Assembly: GCA_947629595.1 (NCBI GenBank)
Contig: CANREI010000003.1
Span: 1-33,651, forward strand
Reading direction: 5' to 3'
Source: an uncultured Alphaproteobacteria bacterium
GTDB taxonomy: Bacteria > Pseudomonadota > Alphaproteobacteria > CAAHEQ01 > UBA3637
DNA length: 33,651 nt
The translations under genes were made by a program, and so were the position numbers. Under the pieces are notes generated by a model. That model made no database searches and had not been told where the DNA came from. It saw only the letters and a list, made by a program, of their open reading frames with translations. Below are positions 8,134 to 17,048 of the stretch, piece by piece (the first letter of the stretch is position 1; each line of letters starts with the position of its first letter).

Positions 8134-9312
8134 ATGTTAAAATACGGATTGATTTTATTGATGTTATTATTCGGTTACACGGCACAAGCCGGGCAAATTG
8201 TGGCAACGGTGAATGATGAACCGATTTCCAGCTTTGATGTGGAAGCGCGCGCCAAACTTATTGCCGTTCAACGAGCGGAATATTTAAACAACAAACGAAA
8301 AGCACAATACATTAAAGAGGCGCTTGATTTAATCATTGATGAAAAAGTGAAAAACATTGAAGCCAAAAAATACGGCTTTACGGTCAGTGACGCCGATGTT
8401 GCCCAAGCTATCGCGCATCTTGAAAAGCAAAACAATTTAAAACCGGGTGAAATGAAAACAATGCTGGCCAAAAACGGTGTGCCGATTGAAGTGTTGCAAA
8501 ATCAGCTGAAAACCGATTTGTTGTGGTTACAGGTCATTCAAAAACAATATGATGCCGGTATGACGGCACTGCCGGCCGAAATTGAAAAGAAAAAACAGGA
8601 ATTACGGGCAAAACTGAGAGAAGAAGAATTTTATGTGTTTGAAATTCTCATTTCCGGCAAAAAAGAGGCCGAACAATGCTATAAAGAATTGCGCAGCGGC
8701 ACGCCTTTCGATCAAGTTGTTGCCAAATATTCCAAAGCGCCCACAAAAGATGTCGGCGGTGAAGTCGGTTGGATAAAACCCGGCCATTATTCCAAAGAAA
8801 TCACAGCTGTTTTACGGCAATTAAACATTGGTGATTTATCGGCACCGTTAAAAACCAAAAACGGTTATTTAATTTTGTTACTGCAAGAGAAAAAAACACC
8901 CCTTTATTCCGATTCCGTCACGTTATGGGAATTGGCACAAATGGCTATGCCGACAAAAGAGGCCGTTCAATTTGAAAAAGAATTAACCGCTTTAAACGGA
9001 TGTGAGTCGTTTTTAAATTTTGCCGATACGCACGCCATTAAAGAATCCGTTAAATCCGGATTGGTGGCCCCCGATCAATTACCGAACGAGCTGAAAGAAA
9101 TTTTATCCGAAGAACCCGTTAAAACAGCCATCGGCCCCGTTCGCACGCAAGATGCCGACGTATTTTTTATGAAATGTGCCATCCGAACAAAAAAAGTTTT
9201 GCCGGATGATGATATCATTAAAGCACAAATTGAAAATGACAAAATGGAAGCACTTTCCGATAAATTGTTAAGAAACGCCAAACGGTTTGTCGTGATTGAA
9301 CGGAAAAAATAA
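8134..9312 (+). CDS. surA: Periplasmic chaperone/peptidyl-prolyl isomerase SurA
   Basis: SurA escorts unfolded outer-membrane proteins, notably LptD, through the periplasm. The 392-aa product has a signal peptide (LLFGYTAQA, cleavage near 19-20) and a SurA N-terminal domain starting QIVATVNDEPISSFDVEARA. A parvulin rotamase domain (about 165-262) contains FDQVVAKYSKAPTKDVGGEVGW and a matching end KTKNGYLILLL. Only one parvulin domain is recognisable; E. coli SurA has two, and single-domain forms occur in alphaproteobacteria. The C-terminal 120 residues resemble the last helices that complete the chaperone domain. It follows lptD by 10 bp with AAGGGG as ribosome site, the classical lptD-surA neighbourhood. 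Confidence 0.88.
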   Translation: MLKYGLILLMLLFGYTAQAGQIVATVNDEPISSFDVEARAKLIAVQRAEYLNNKRKAQYIKEALDLIIDEKVKNIEAKKYGFTVSDADVAQAIAHLEKQNNLKPGEMKTMLAKNGVPIEVLQNQLKTDLLWLQVIQKQYDAGMTALPAEIEKKKQELRAKLREEEFYVFEILISGKKEAEQCYKELRSGTPFDQVVAKYSKAPTKDVGGEVGWIKPGHYSKEITAVLRQLNIGDLSAPLKTKNGYLILLLQEKKTPLYSDSVTLWELAQMAMPTKEAVQFEKELTALNGCESFLNFADTHAIKESVKSGLVAPDQLPNELKEILSEEPVKTAIGPVRTQDADVFFMKCAIRTKKVLPDDDIIKAQIENDKMEALSDKLLRNAKRFVVIERKK

Positions 9313-9325
9313 AAAAAGAGGGCTT

Positions 9326-10189
9326 ATGAAAACAAAAAAAATGAAAACAAGGCTGATTGACGGTAAAAAAGCCGCCGCCGAAATTGAAAAAACTTTAAAA
9401 CAGGAAATTGCCTCTTTTTCCAAAAAGCCCGGGTTGGCCGTTATTTTAGTCGGAGATAATCCCGCCAGTTTGATTTATGTGACGCATAAGAAAAAAACGG
9501 CCGAAAGAATCGGGATTGATGCTCAAATATACCACTTATCCCCCGTTATCACGCAAGATGCGTTAATTGCGTTTATTGAAGAGTTGAATCAAAACGCATC
9601 CGTTCACGGCATTATCGTTCAATTGCCTTTACCGGCACACATCAATGAAAACGCCGTATTGGAAGCCATTTGCCCCGAAAAAGATGTTGACGGTCTTCAC
9701 CCTCAAAATTTGGGACGCTTATTTATCGGGCAACCGACACTGATTCCCTGTACACCGCTGGCGTGTTTAACGCTCCTTAAAAGCGTTTGCAAAAATCTGA
9801 CGGGAAAAACGGCCGTTGTTGTGGGTCGTTCCCGCCTGGTCGGGAAACCGACGGCACAATTATTGCTGAATGAGCAATGTACGGTGATTCAGGCACATTC
9901 GAAAACAAAGAATTTGAAAAAAATATGTCGCACGGCCGATATTATTGTTTCGGCAACGGGACACGCCGGGTTAATTCGAAAATCTTATGTGAAAAAGGGA
10001 GCCGTTTTAATTGATGTGGGAATTATTCGTCTGGCTGATAAAAAAATAACGGGAGATATGGCTTTTGATGAAATGATCGGACATGCCAAAGCCATAACGC
10101 CGGTCCCGGGCGGTGTGGGTCCGATGACCGTTATTACTTTAATGCAAAATCTGGTGACAGCCTATTATCAAAACGAAAAAAATATCTGA
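9326..10189 (+). CDS. folD: Bifunctional methylene-THF dehydrogenase/cyclohydrolase
   Basis: FolD converts 5,10-methylene-THF to 10-formyl-THF through a dehydrogenase and a cyclohydrolase step, supplying one-carbon units for purines and formyl-Met. The catalytic Tyr51 and Lys55 are seen in IYVTHKKK. GIIVQLPLP, the KDVDGLHP motif, the nucleotide-binding VVVGRSRLVGKPTAQLL and the signature PVPGGVGPMT all match the family. I chose 9326 (287 aa) rather than the track's 9296 because AGAGG lies just ahead of 9326, whereas the longer frame begins inside surA. It is the last gene of the operon, taking the place pdxA and rsmA often hold after surA. No strong terminator is visible after it. Confidence 0.93.
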   Translation: MKTKKMKTRLIDGKKAAAEIEKTLKQEIASFSKKPGLAVILVGDNPASLIYVTHKKKTAERIGIDAQIYHLSPVITQDALIAFIEELNQNASVHGIIVQLPLPAHINENAVLEAICPEKDVDGLHPQNLGRLFIGQPTLIPCTPLACLTLLKSVCKNLTGKTAVVVGRSRLVGKPTAQLLLNEQCTVIQAHSKTKNLKKICRTADIIVSATGHAGLIRKSYVKKGAVLIDVGIIRLADKKITGDMAFDEMIGHAKAITPVPGGVGPMTVITLMQNLVTAYYQNEKNI

Positions 10190-10234
10190 AAAATATTCTT
10201 ATCCGATTTTTTGCGTCAATATCTAAAAAAATAC

Positions 10235-10262
10235 TTGCAATTTTTCATAAACGGTGTAAAAT
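10235..10262 (+). promoter_or_regulatory. Promoter of the type IV secretion locus
   Basis: TTGCAA is followed after 16 nt by TAAAAT, preceded by TG. Initiation near 10269 leaves a leader of about 32 nt ending in a perfect AGGAGG ribosome site for the first secretion gene. It lies in the 111-bp gap after folD. The same TTGCAWTTTTT string recurs before two later units of the locus. Confidence 0.6.
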
Positions 10263-10300
10263 GAGAATATAAAGGGTATTGTATTTTTTGAGGAGGGTAA

Positions 10301-11236
10301 ATGATAAAAGGATATCAATATTTATTTTTATCATTGGCAGGGTTTCTGCTTTGTTTTTTTATAACAACACCCGGTTTCGGACAGATGCTGATTTATGGTA
10401 TGGGTGTGGCTGCCGAAAGTGCCGAAGCCGCAACAGAAGATATGAAAACGGTTCGAAAACCCATTTCTTTGGTTAACCAGCAAACACAAGCTCTTGTCAG
10501 CGGTTTTACCGAACAACTCAACAGTTTAACCGAATCCATACAAGGGAATGTGATGGATACGGTTAATGAATATAAAGACAAAGCTAACGAGGCCATTACG
10601 GACAAATTTCAACAAGCAAACGACTGGATGGATAAGAAAAAACAAGCTGCCGATTCGTGGATGGAAGATCAGGCACACAGTGCCGGTGATTGGATCAGTG
10701 ATCAATTTTCTTCATCAAGTCCCGGATCGGGTTTCAGTTTAAGCAGCGGCACCATGAAAAATGTGAAAGGCGCCTTTACCGCCATGGGAAAATTAGCCGC
10801 GCCCGCAGCAGCTTTGGCTTCCGGCAATCTTATAGGCGGTTCGGCGGAATTGGGCAAAACGTTATTCTTGGGCAAAACAAATACGGAAGATAAACTGTCT
10901 TCTTACGACGCAACCTCCGTTCAAAAAAATGTGAAACAATACATACAAGATGCCACCGCAACAACCCTGGGCGATGCAACAAAAATCATTAACGTATCTG
11001 CTCAATACGACGGAAAAGACGGAACGGCCAAAGCAGCAAGTACGGCTGCCAACAAAGCCATTAACATTCGGGAAGATATTAAAAACGCAACGGAAATGGG
11101 CATTTCCATGAATGTTATGACGAATACGTTACTTTCTATGGATATTACCGATTTATCCATTCAAAGCGCTTTAATTTACGGAGAATTAAACAATATGAAA
11201 AACATGACCATCAAAGCTATGGGTTTGGGAGGATAA
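10301..11236 (+). CDS. Exported helical protein 1 of T4SS locus
   Basis: The 311-aa product has an N-terminal signal peptide (hydrophobic FLSLAGFLLCFFITTPGFG, cleavage near Gln28) and the strongest ribosome site of the locus (AGGAGG, 6 nt before ATG). The mature part is predicted helical with long Gln/Asn/Ala-rich amphipathic stretches (about 60-130), a Ser/Gly-rich hinge (SSSPGSGFSLSSG) and a helical C-terminus rich in Met (MNVMTNTLLSMDITDL). The family is unrecognised. As first gene of the T4SS transcript and followed by five more exported helical proteins, it may be a VirB5/TrbJ-like pilus or surface component; that is inference from position and composition only. Confidence 0.8.
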   Translation: MIKGYQYLFLSLAGFLLCFFITTPGFGQMLIYGMGVAAESAEAATEDMKTVRKPISLVNQQTQALVSGFTEQLNSLTESIQGNVMDTVNEYKDKANEAITDKFQQANDWMDKKKQAADSWMEDQAHSAGDWISDQFSSSSPGSGFSLSSGTMKNVKGAFTAMGKLAAPAAALASGNLIGGSAELGKTLFLGKTNTEDKLSSYDATSVQKNVKQYIQDATATTLGDATKIINVSAQYDGKDGTAKAASTAANKAINIREDIKNATEMGISMNVMTNTLLSMDITDLSIQSALIYGELNNMKNMTIKAMGLGG

Positions 11237-11238
11237 TC

Positions 11239-12165
11239 ATGAAAGTGAGATTTTTCTTCCTAACTCTTTTTATGGCATTTTTTTCATTTAAAGTATCCGC
11301 ACAAGTACCGGCAATGGATCCGCATGAGTTGGCTCAATCGGCCAAAACATTATCAACCAGCGTTGAAGATTTGAACAAAGAAATTGATCAAACTCAAAAA
11401 GAAATTAAGCAATTGACGGATTTTGGCTCTCTCACATCGGGATTGATGTCGAGTATTCAAGGGTTTGCCGGTTTGCCGGGAACACTTTTAGATCAAGTTT
11501 TAGATGTAAACTTTTTGTTTCCGAAAAAAATCAGCGATGATGCCAAAGAAGCTTTACCGCAACAAACACAACAAAGTCAGGCCGATAAATTAACGGGGGG
11601 TGCCGCCAGTGCCGCAACAGGATTGTTAGGCGGAAGCAACAATGACAAACTTCCCGAAGGGGAAGAAGCCAAAAGCATTGCTAAATCTATGCAAACAGAA
11701 GACAGTGAAGGTTGTGTCGAGACCGGTTCCGATATTGCCGGCGCGGCACAAGATATCATCGGATCCGTTACCGGCGGTTCCGGAACAAAAAAATGTCCGA
11801 CCGGCACGGAAATAGCTGCCAAACGGCAACAACTCGGAAATTCAAAGCAGGCCTTTGCCCGATTTACGTTGGCAACCGGTTTGGTTAACCGAACATTGGC
11901 TTATCGTACAATCATTAACAACAAAAAAGAAACGCAGTCATCAACCGGCTCCGCCAACACCATTCGACAAGCGCATACCACTAAAACAACCGGCATTACC
12001 GCCATGGCGGATACTTACAATCGTTTACTTTTTTCACAGGCGGTCGGAAACGGATTACAAGCATTCAAAGCAATGGATCAAATTGAAGGCCGAATCAATC
12101 TCAGCATTCCGGTACCAACGGGCTCAGGTGATGCCTTGGGAACATTGAAAGGATTTATGAAATGA
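11239..12165 (+). CDS. Exported helical protein 2 of T4SS locus
   Basis: This 308-aa protein follows the previous stop by 2 bp. It has a signal peptide (FFFLTLFMAFFSFKVSAQ), then a helical coiled-coil-like stretch (about 30-65, EDLNKEIDQTQKEIKQL) and a low-complexity Gly/Ala/Ser middle region. Two cysteines about 30 residues apart (EGCVETG, KKCPTG) could pair in the periplasm. A helical C-terminal domain (about 195-290) contains the SSTGS string also found in the next gene product. Its last bases overlap the next start (ATGA). The C-terminal helices have the look of VirB5/TrbJ-type proteins, but I cannot confirm homology without profile searches. Confidence 0.78.
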   Translation: MKVRFFFLTLFMAFFSFKVSAQVPAMDPHELAQSAKTLSTSVEDLNKEIDQTQKEIKQLTDFGSLTSGLMSSIQGFAGLPGTLLDQVLDVNFLFPKKISDDAKEALPQQTQQSQADKLTGGAASAATGLLGGSNNDKLPEGEEAKSIAKSMQTEDSEGCVETGSDIAGAAQDIIGSVTGGSGTKKCPTGTEIAAKRQQLGNSKQAFARFTLATGLVNRTLAYRTIINNKKETQSSTGSANTIRQAHTTKTTGITAMADTYNRLLFSQAVGNGLQAFKAMDQIEGRINLSIPVPTGSGDALGTLKGFMK

Positions 12166-12980
12166 AAAAACATCTGTTACTCTTATTGATCAGTTTGAGC
12201 ATTTCATCTTCCGCAATGGCGCAAGGATATGTCATTACCGAATGGATGAGTTTTGTGGAGCGAACATTACAACAGGTCACCGAAGATATTTCAAACATTG
12301 ATTTCGATGATATTCTGGGTACCAAAAAAGAAGAACAAAAATCGCAAGATCCTTCCGCCGACGGCAATCCTGCCGTTAATGAAAACGTCAGCAGCGTTCC
12401 GGTTTCCGAATTTCCGCCGTATGCCGATGCCAGTTTAAGAGCGGAATTATCAAAAGAAAACCCCTCCATTCCGACTGTTAACACACTGATTAAAGATTCT
12501 TTAACTTTTAAATCCAAAACAACGGAAAAAGAAGGCGATGCTTATTTAAAAAGCGGTGACTTTGAAGTGAAAGAAGGAACTTTAGGAACCGGCAACTATA
12601 AAACAAAGGCAAATATAACGGTAACGCCCGAAAAAACCGAAAACAATAAAAACACATTGGAAAAACAACAGGCACAAGCCATTGTTGTTTATGCCAATGC
12701 ACGGGCATTAGCACGGCGTACACTTGATTTAATTGATAAGGTTGAAGATGATACCCAAGTTATGACAAATGAAAAAAATCAAAAATCATCAACGGGGTCA
12801 TTATATAAAACAACGGCAGCGTCTTTAATTTTCAGAACGCACATGCTTTTAAATGAAATTGCAACGTTACGCAACAGCTATATTGAAATTTTATCCATCG
12901 ATACCATTCAAGGCGAAGAAGCAGCGCCTTCGGCAACGGATCAACTCACGGGAATGGTGAAAGGCGTACTGGGAAAATAA
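12162..12980 (+). CDS. Exported helical protein 3 of T4SS locus
   Basis: The 272-aa product starts with signal peptide LLLLLISLSISSSAMAQ and overlaps the upstream gene by 4 bp. The N-terminal third is acidic and probably flexible. The C-terminal half (about 165-255) is helical, with ANARALARRTLDLIDKVEDD, the KSSTGS string, then two more helices (FRTHMLLNEIATLRNSYIEIL). The arrangement helix, helix, short linker, helix, helix resembles the C-terminal domains of proteins 2, 4 and 5 in the row, so they may be divergent duplicates. The mature protein has no cysteine. Role unknown; probable periplasmic, pilus-tip or surface partner of the secretion channel. Confidence 0.78.
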   Translation: MKKHLLLLLISLSISSSAMAQGYVITEWMSFVERTLQQVTEDISNIDFDDILGTKKEEQKSQDPSADGNPAVNENVSSVPVSEFPPYADASLRAELSKENPSIPTVNTLIKDSLTFKSKTTEKEGDAYLKSGDFEVKEGTLGTGNYKTKANITVTPEKTENNKNTLEKQQAQAIVVYANARALARRTLDLIDKVEDDTQVMTNEKNQKSSTGSLYKTTAASLIFRTHMLLNEIATLRNSYIEILSIDTIQGEEAAPSATDQLTGMVKGVLGK

Positions 12981-12992
12981 GGAGAAAATAAC

Positions 12993-13805
12993 ATGAAAAA
13001 AACAGGATTTCTTTTAGGTCTTTTCTTATTTATTCCGACAATTGCCATGGCCGTTTGTCCGGCAATGACAACCAATCCGCCGCGAACCGTTAAAGGAACA
13101 ATGAAACAAGTTAAAAATTTCATTGTTGAAAAATACGAAGAGTTATCGGAAACGGCAGAAGAACAGAAAAAAGAAGCCAAGTCCGGCAATCAAGGGTGTA
13201 GCGCCAGTCCGCAAAACACGGCAGATCAATCCATAAAAATCAAAGTTTATGAATATTTGGCAGATAAAGTCATCGGACATGATGATGAAACGGAAGAATT
13301 TTTAACACCGACAAAAGACTTTACGGAAGCGCGGAAACAAGTTAAGGAAAAATTGTTTCAACCGGCGCCGCCGCAACTAACGGAAAGAGGCGAAAAATTA
13401 CAAGAATACACCGGTTTCAATACGCAAGTGGTCGGGCAAGTCGGAAATACGATTGATCAGGTGCGCGCCCTGCTTCGGCGAGATGAATATGCCAACGCCG
13501 TTGCTTCCAAAAACTTGGAAATTGCAACCGAATTACGTAAAAAAATATTGGAAGATATTTCTTCCACGCAACAAGCCGCAACAGACGGATGTAATCAATT
13601 GCAGGGATTAGTTTTGGAAAACAGAAATTTAGGTGCGTTGGTGGCCGAAACGGCTTCCGATATTACCATTCAAATTTTAACACTTGAATCTATGGCTGCC
13701 CGAAACCTGCAAAAGGAAGAAATTTCTTTGGTGCCGGTACCAAAGGTACCCAAAGCAAACAAAAACGGCGATCAAACGACAAAACTCGGCGGAATAGTAA
13801 AATGA
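12993..13805 (+). CDS. Exported helical protein 4 of T4SS locus
   Basis: The 270-aa protein has ribosome site AAGGAG and signal peptide FLLGLFLFIPTIAMA, with a cysteine two residues after the likely cleavage point (AVCPAM). The early part is Lys/Glu-rich helix (about 30-65). A second Cys follows in NQGCSAS and a third in TDGCNQL. The C-terminal half (about 145-250) is helical: RRDEYANAVASKN, then LRKKILEDISSTQQA, then a leucine-rich pair of helices. This matches the layout of its neighbours rather than any family I can name. It overlaps the longer possible frame of the next gene by 4 bp. Confidence 0.78.
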   Translation: MKKTGFLLGLFLFIPTIAMAVCPAMTTNPPRTVKGTMKQVKNFIVEKYEELSETAEEQKKEAKSGNQGCSASPQNTADQSIKIKVYEYLADKVIGHDDETEEFLTPTKDFTEARKQVKEKLFQPAPPQLTERGEKLQEYTGFNTQVVGQVGNTIDQVRALLRRDEYANAVASKNLEIATELRKKILEDISSTQQAATDGCNQLQGLVLENRNLGALVAETASDITIQILTLESMAARNLQKEEISLVPVPKVPKANKNGDQTTKLGGIVK

Positions 13806-13825
13806 AACCGAAGGAGAACAAAAAA

Positions 13826-14647
13826 ATGAAACAAATGAAAAAAGGGCTTTTTTATGTATCGACAGCTTGTTTTCTTGTGTTTTCGAGCTTGACGGCTTAT
13901 GGCGAATGTCTTGTTTTCCCGCCGGTTTGTCCGATTGAAATGTGCGGATATCAAACACAGGATAATCCGGGCGAACAAATGCTTCAAAAAACGGTTTCCA
14001 CCTATAAACAAACCAAAAAGGTCATTAAAACCGCCCGAAAATCAATCGATCATATTGTCAGTATGGCAACTTCTTTACCGGGTACCATATCCAGTTTGGT
14101 TTTAAAAGCCATGACATGGCCGTTTAAAAAACTCGGTGACTGGTTCGGATTGACCGAAGATGCCGTTGATGAAGATACCCAAGGCATTACGCAAGATAAT
14201 TCTCATGGCGACATCAGTATCAGCGAACGGATTACCCGCGATTTAAAAGCTTATGCCACCGAACCGCAAACAGCTGTTGAAGTGAAAGAATTCAATCAAC
14301 AACGGCGGAAATATATTCGGCAGCAGGCAACCATTACGTTAATGGCGCGCGTTTTAACGCTTAAAGCAAGGCTTAACGATATTAAAGATGTTATGGAGGA
14401 AACAAAAGCACAAGTTCAAAAGAATGTGTCTGCTTCCGGCGGGGATCCGAGCAAAACATACAACGAATCTGCCTTAATTAAAACCAATTACGAATTAAGA
14501 CAAGCGTGGTTTAAATTATTGGCTATTCAACGGCATATCGAAGCCGTAAAATTGGAGTATGCCGCCAATCAGGCCATGGCGGGTATGAAAATGATTAAAA
14601 CAGTGCCGACAGTTGCCGGTAATGACAAAAACAGCAAAACAAAATAA
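13826..14647 (+). CDS. Exported helical protein 5 of T4SS locus
   Basis: I place the start at 13826 (273 aa) instead of the track's 13802, because AAGGAG sits 9 nt before it and the resulting protein begins directly with signal peptide GLFYVSTACFLVFSSLTAYG. The mature N-terminus is short and cysteine-rich (ECLVFPPVCPIEMCGY), suggesting a disulfide-locked start. Then come helical segments: an amphipathic stretch (MATSLPGTISSLVLKAM) and a C-terminal helical domain with RRKYIRQQATITLMARVL and two long later helices around residues 215-260. The Arg/Tyr/Ala-rich helix echoes the RRDEYANAVA segment of protein 4. Function unknown. Confidence 0.78.
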   Translation: MKQMKKGLFYVSTACFLVFSSLTAYGECLVFPPVCPIEMCGYQTQDNPGEQMLQKTVSTYKQTKKVIKTARKSIDHIVSMATSLPGTISSLVLKAMTWPFKKLGDWFGLTEDAVDEDTQGITQDNSHGDISISERITRDLKAYATEPQTAVEVKEFNQQRRKYIRQQATITLMARVLTLKARLNDIKDVMEETKAQVQKNVSASGGDPSKTYNESALIKTNYELRQAWFKLLAIQRHIEAVKLEYAANQAMAGMKMIKTVPTVAGNDKNSKTK

Positions 14648-14656
14648 GGGGGTTAC

Positions 14657-16324
14657 ATGAAGTACTCAACACTTTTATTAACAGGATTTTCACTCTTCGG
14701 GTTTATCACGGGTCTGCCGCAAACGGCATCGGCACAGTTTTCACAGGTAGAACCGTATATTGAAGAAGCAAAACCGGTTAAACCGGTTGAAAATTACAAA
14801 AATTCAATGATTCGGGCAATGGCACTTCATAACATTCAGTTTCAAATTAACTATATGTTAAATTCACTGATTCCCTCTTTAAAAGAAGAACAAGAAAAAC
14901 GGGATTTATCCGCAGCGCAAAACAAAGCGTTAAAAGAGTGCACAATTTTATCGTTATCAAATGTTTACTCTAATGCGGAAGAAGCCTATAACAACATTCA
15001 GTCCGCATTTAACGACAAAGTGAAAACCATAACGGTTTATATTAACGAAACCGGCGATACAACGGCCGATACGGATAACGCCGAAGCCTATCCTTACTGG
15101 CGGGTTGGTCGCGAAGTATTAACAGATGTTTATGAAAATCCGGAAAAATACGGGCAAAAGAAAGCAGATTTCCCGTTGTGGACAGATCAAAAATATCTTT
15201 ACACACAAGGGGTGAATGCTATTTTATCGGATATTCATAATAAGTTTACATTGCCCGAATCAAACGGAAGAACGCAAATTCCCCAAAATAAAGCCTTTAA
15301 TGACAAATTGGCGGAATACTTAAACGCTTTTTCACAACAAAACGGTATTTTAAACACGTTGGATTATACCCAAAACAGCAAAAAATACTCCGACCTGTTA
15401 AATTATTTAAAAGAACACCCGAAATATGAAGCATTAAAACAGAATGTAATGCCTGCTTTACCGCCATTGCCGAAACCCTTACCGCCGTTCTATGAAATGA
15501 TTCAATTAACCGAAGATCCGGCACAAAGCGGCACCATTTTCCCCGAATGGCCGGCACCGTGGGCAGAATATATCCGTCGGGGGTTGGATAAACGCGCGGT
15601 CGGCGGTGAAATGGATACCTGTTTCCTGCCCAAGTCCATTACGTTACGACCCGATGTCAGAAACTGGGATAAAACAAAAATTAACAACCGTCTTTCTTTG
15701 ACAAAAGAAAAAGAGGAAGAATTAGCCAATTTCCAAGCAACCGTTGCCTCGGCACAAGAAAGTTTGTTTAAAACCGTTGACAGCATTAACCAGGCTTTAA
15801 CCGAAAACGGCTTTACGCAACAACTTGATTTGGAAAAAATCTATCTCGACAACAAGTTTGATAGAATCAGCCAACTTGATTTGGAAAACACAAACACGAC
15901 AGAAATTCAAAAAATTGTAAAAGAAGCCAAAATGGAAGCCATTCAAAAAGGGTTGACTTTGTTTAAGCAAACGCCTCAAACCGTTAATGCAAACAATCCT
16001 TCCGTTGAATTATCATTGAATATGTTGGGCGATATGGATCCTAATTCCGAAGAATATAAAGACATGATGGATAAAATGAATGCCGCTCAATCGGCTTCCG
16101 ATGAAAAGTTTTTGAATGATATGGCACAAGACAGTGACGGTATCGGCTTACAAAGCAATTTATCAACAAATGATGCCGCTCAAAATATTGAAAGCCAAGA
16201 ATCTCAATATGCTTTACAAAAAGAAACCTTTGAAGAAGCCAAAAAAGAAAGAGTTGTATTGTGGCAAACGCCTATTGATAATGAAACGTGTATTAACGGT
16301 GGCGTAGCTTCGGCAAAGCCTTAG
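14657..16324 (+). CDS. Large exported protein 6 of T4SS locus
   Basis: At 555 aa this is the largest of the six exported proteins. It has ribosome site AAGGGGG and a signal peptide ending TASAQ. An N-terminal helical segment (about 45-125, with YKNSMIRAMALHNIQFQI) resembles the core helices of proteins 4 and 5. It is followed by a more globular region with a Pro-rich stretch (PALPPLPKPLPPF, near 275) and aromatic-rich PEWPAPWAEYIRRG. The C-terminal half is helical and acidic. Cysteines are at ECTIL, DTCFL and ETCIN. The family is unrecognised. Its position directly before virB8 suggests a structural or surface component of the secretion machine. Confidence 0.78.
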   Translation: MKYSTLLLTGFSLFGFITGLPQTASAQFSQVEPYIEEAKPVKPVENYKNSMIRAMALHNIQFQINYMLNSLIPSLKEEQEKRDLSAAQNKALKECTILSLSNVYSNAEEAYNNIQSAFNDKVKTITVYINETGDTTADTDNAEAYPYWRVGREVLTDVYENPEKYGQKKADFPLWTDQKYLYTQGVNAILSDIHNKFTLPESNGRTQIPQNKAFNDKLAEYLNAFSQQNGILNTLDYTQNSKKYSDLLNYLKEHPKYEALKQNVMPALPPLPKPLPPFYEMIQLTEDPAQSGTIFPEWPAPWAEYIRRGLDKRAVGGEMDTCFLPKSITLRPDVRNWDKTKINNRLSLTKEKEEELANFQATVASAQESLFKTVDSINQALTENGFTQQLDLEKIYLDNKFDRISQLDLENTNTTEIQKIVKEAKMEAIQKGLTLFKQTPQTVNANNPSVELSLNMLGDMDPNSEEYKDMMDKMNAAQSASDEKFLNDMAQDSDGIGLQSNLSTNDAAQNIESQESQYALQKETFEEAKKERVVLWQTPIDNETCINGGVASAKP

Positions 16325-16342
16325 AAAAATCGGAAAGAAAGA

Positions 16343-16984
16343 ATGTCTTTTTTCAATTTCAGTTCCCAAGGATTGATTTACGGGTTAAGTGAAAAATTAG
16401 CCAAGTTTTGGATGATTGTTACTTCAATTATCATCGGAATAAACTTGTTTTTAATTTTAACACTGCTGCAAATGGCACCGAAACTGCAAGTTGTGGCGCA
16501 GGTGTTAACATCTTCCCCGATGACGTCTGTTCAGCTGTTGCAAACGGAACCGTTTTCACAAAGCACCAGTGATAAGAAACTGATTGATGAAACCATTTTA
16601 CGTTTTTATCTTGATTCGCGCTATAATACCTTTCAAGATAAAGATGAAATGAATTATCGGTGGGGACCGAGCGGACCGGTTGCCTTTTTTTCATCACCCG
16701 CTGTTTACCGAGCATTTACCACCGGATTAAGCGATAAAATTACGGCCATTTCTCACAATAAATCTTCAACCAGTATCGATATTATTTCCGTTTCCCGCAT
16801 TGATAACATTTATACGGTTGAGTTTGATGTCTATACATATATTCGCGGGCAAGTTTCAAAAAAACGCCGAATTGCCGTTGTGGAAGTCGCTTACAGTCCG
16901 GCACGACGGTCATTTAACACCATTCATTCCAACCCGTTCGGTATGTATATTCAAAAATTCACGGAAACAATAAAAAAAGAATAA
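16343..16984 (+). CDS. VirB8-like inner-membrane protein (copy 1)
   Basis: The 213-aa protein has a short cytoplasmic N-terminus, one membrane helix (about 22-46, FWMIVTSIIIGINLFLILTLL) and a periplasmic domain of about 160 residues. The domain looks NTF2-like as in VirB8: RFYLDSRYNTFQDKDEMNYRW is the expected first helix region and FNTIHSNPFGMYIQKF the typical closing motif (NPxG followed by an aromatic-rich end). VirB8 proteins nucleate the T4SS inner-membrane complex. A second VirB8-like gene follows 263 bp downstream, so this may be a specialised paralogue, comparable in size to DotI/IcmL-type proteins. The assignment rests on topology and motif pattern, not on an alignment. Confidence 0.72.
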   Translation: MSFFNFSSQGLIYGLSEKLAKFWMIVTSIIIGINLFLILTLLQMAPKLQVVAQVLTSSPMTSVQLLQTEPFSQSTSDKKLIDETILRFYLDSRYNTFQDKDEMNYRWGPSGPVAFFSSPAVYRAFTTGLSDKITAISHNKSSTSIDIISVSRIDNIYTVEFDVYTYIRGQVSKKRRIAVVEVAYSPARRSFNTIHSNPFGMYIQKFTETIKKE

Positions 16985-16998
16985 TTGCAATTTTTTGC

Positions 16999-17026
16999 TT
17001 GATTCTTTATTTTTCTGTGCTAATGT
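16999..17026 (+). promoter_or_regulatory. Possible internal promoter before the lipoprotein gene
   Basis: TTGATT is followed after 16 nt by TAATGT, with an extended -10 TGC directly before it. It lies in the 64-bp gap after the first virB8-like gene, about 23 nt before the lipoprotein start. A TTGCAATTTTTT string stands just upstream. It could give the core-complex genes separate transcription from the exported-protein genes. Confidence 0.4.
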
Positions 17027-17048
17027 AAAAGAGTGAAAGGAAAATTGA

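Noticed and set aside
10301-16324. Six exported proteins as a pilin or flagellar operon
   Set aside because: There is no prepilin cleavage motif, no flagellin or chaperone-usher features; ordinary signal peptides and the adjoining VirB genes fit a T4SS better.
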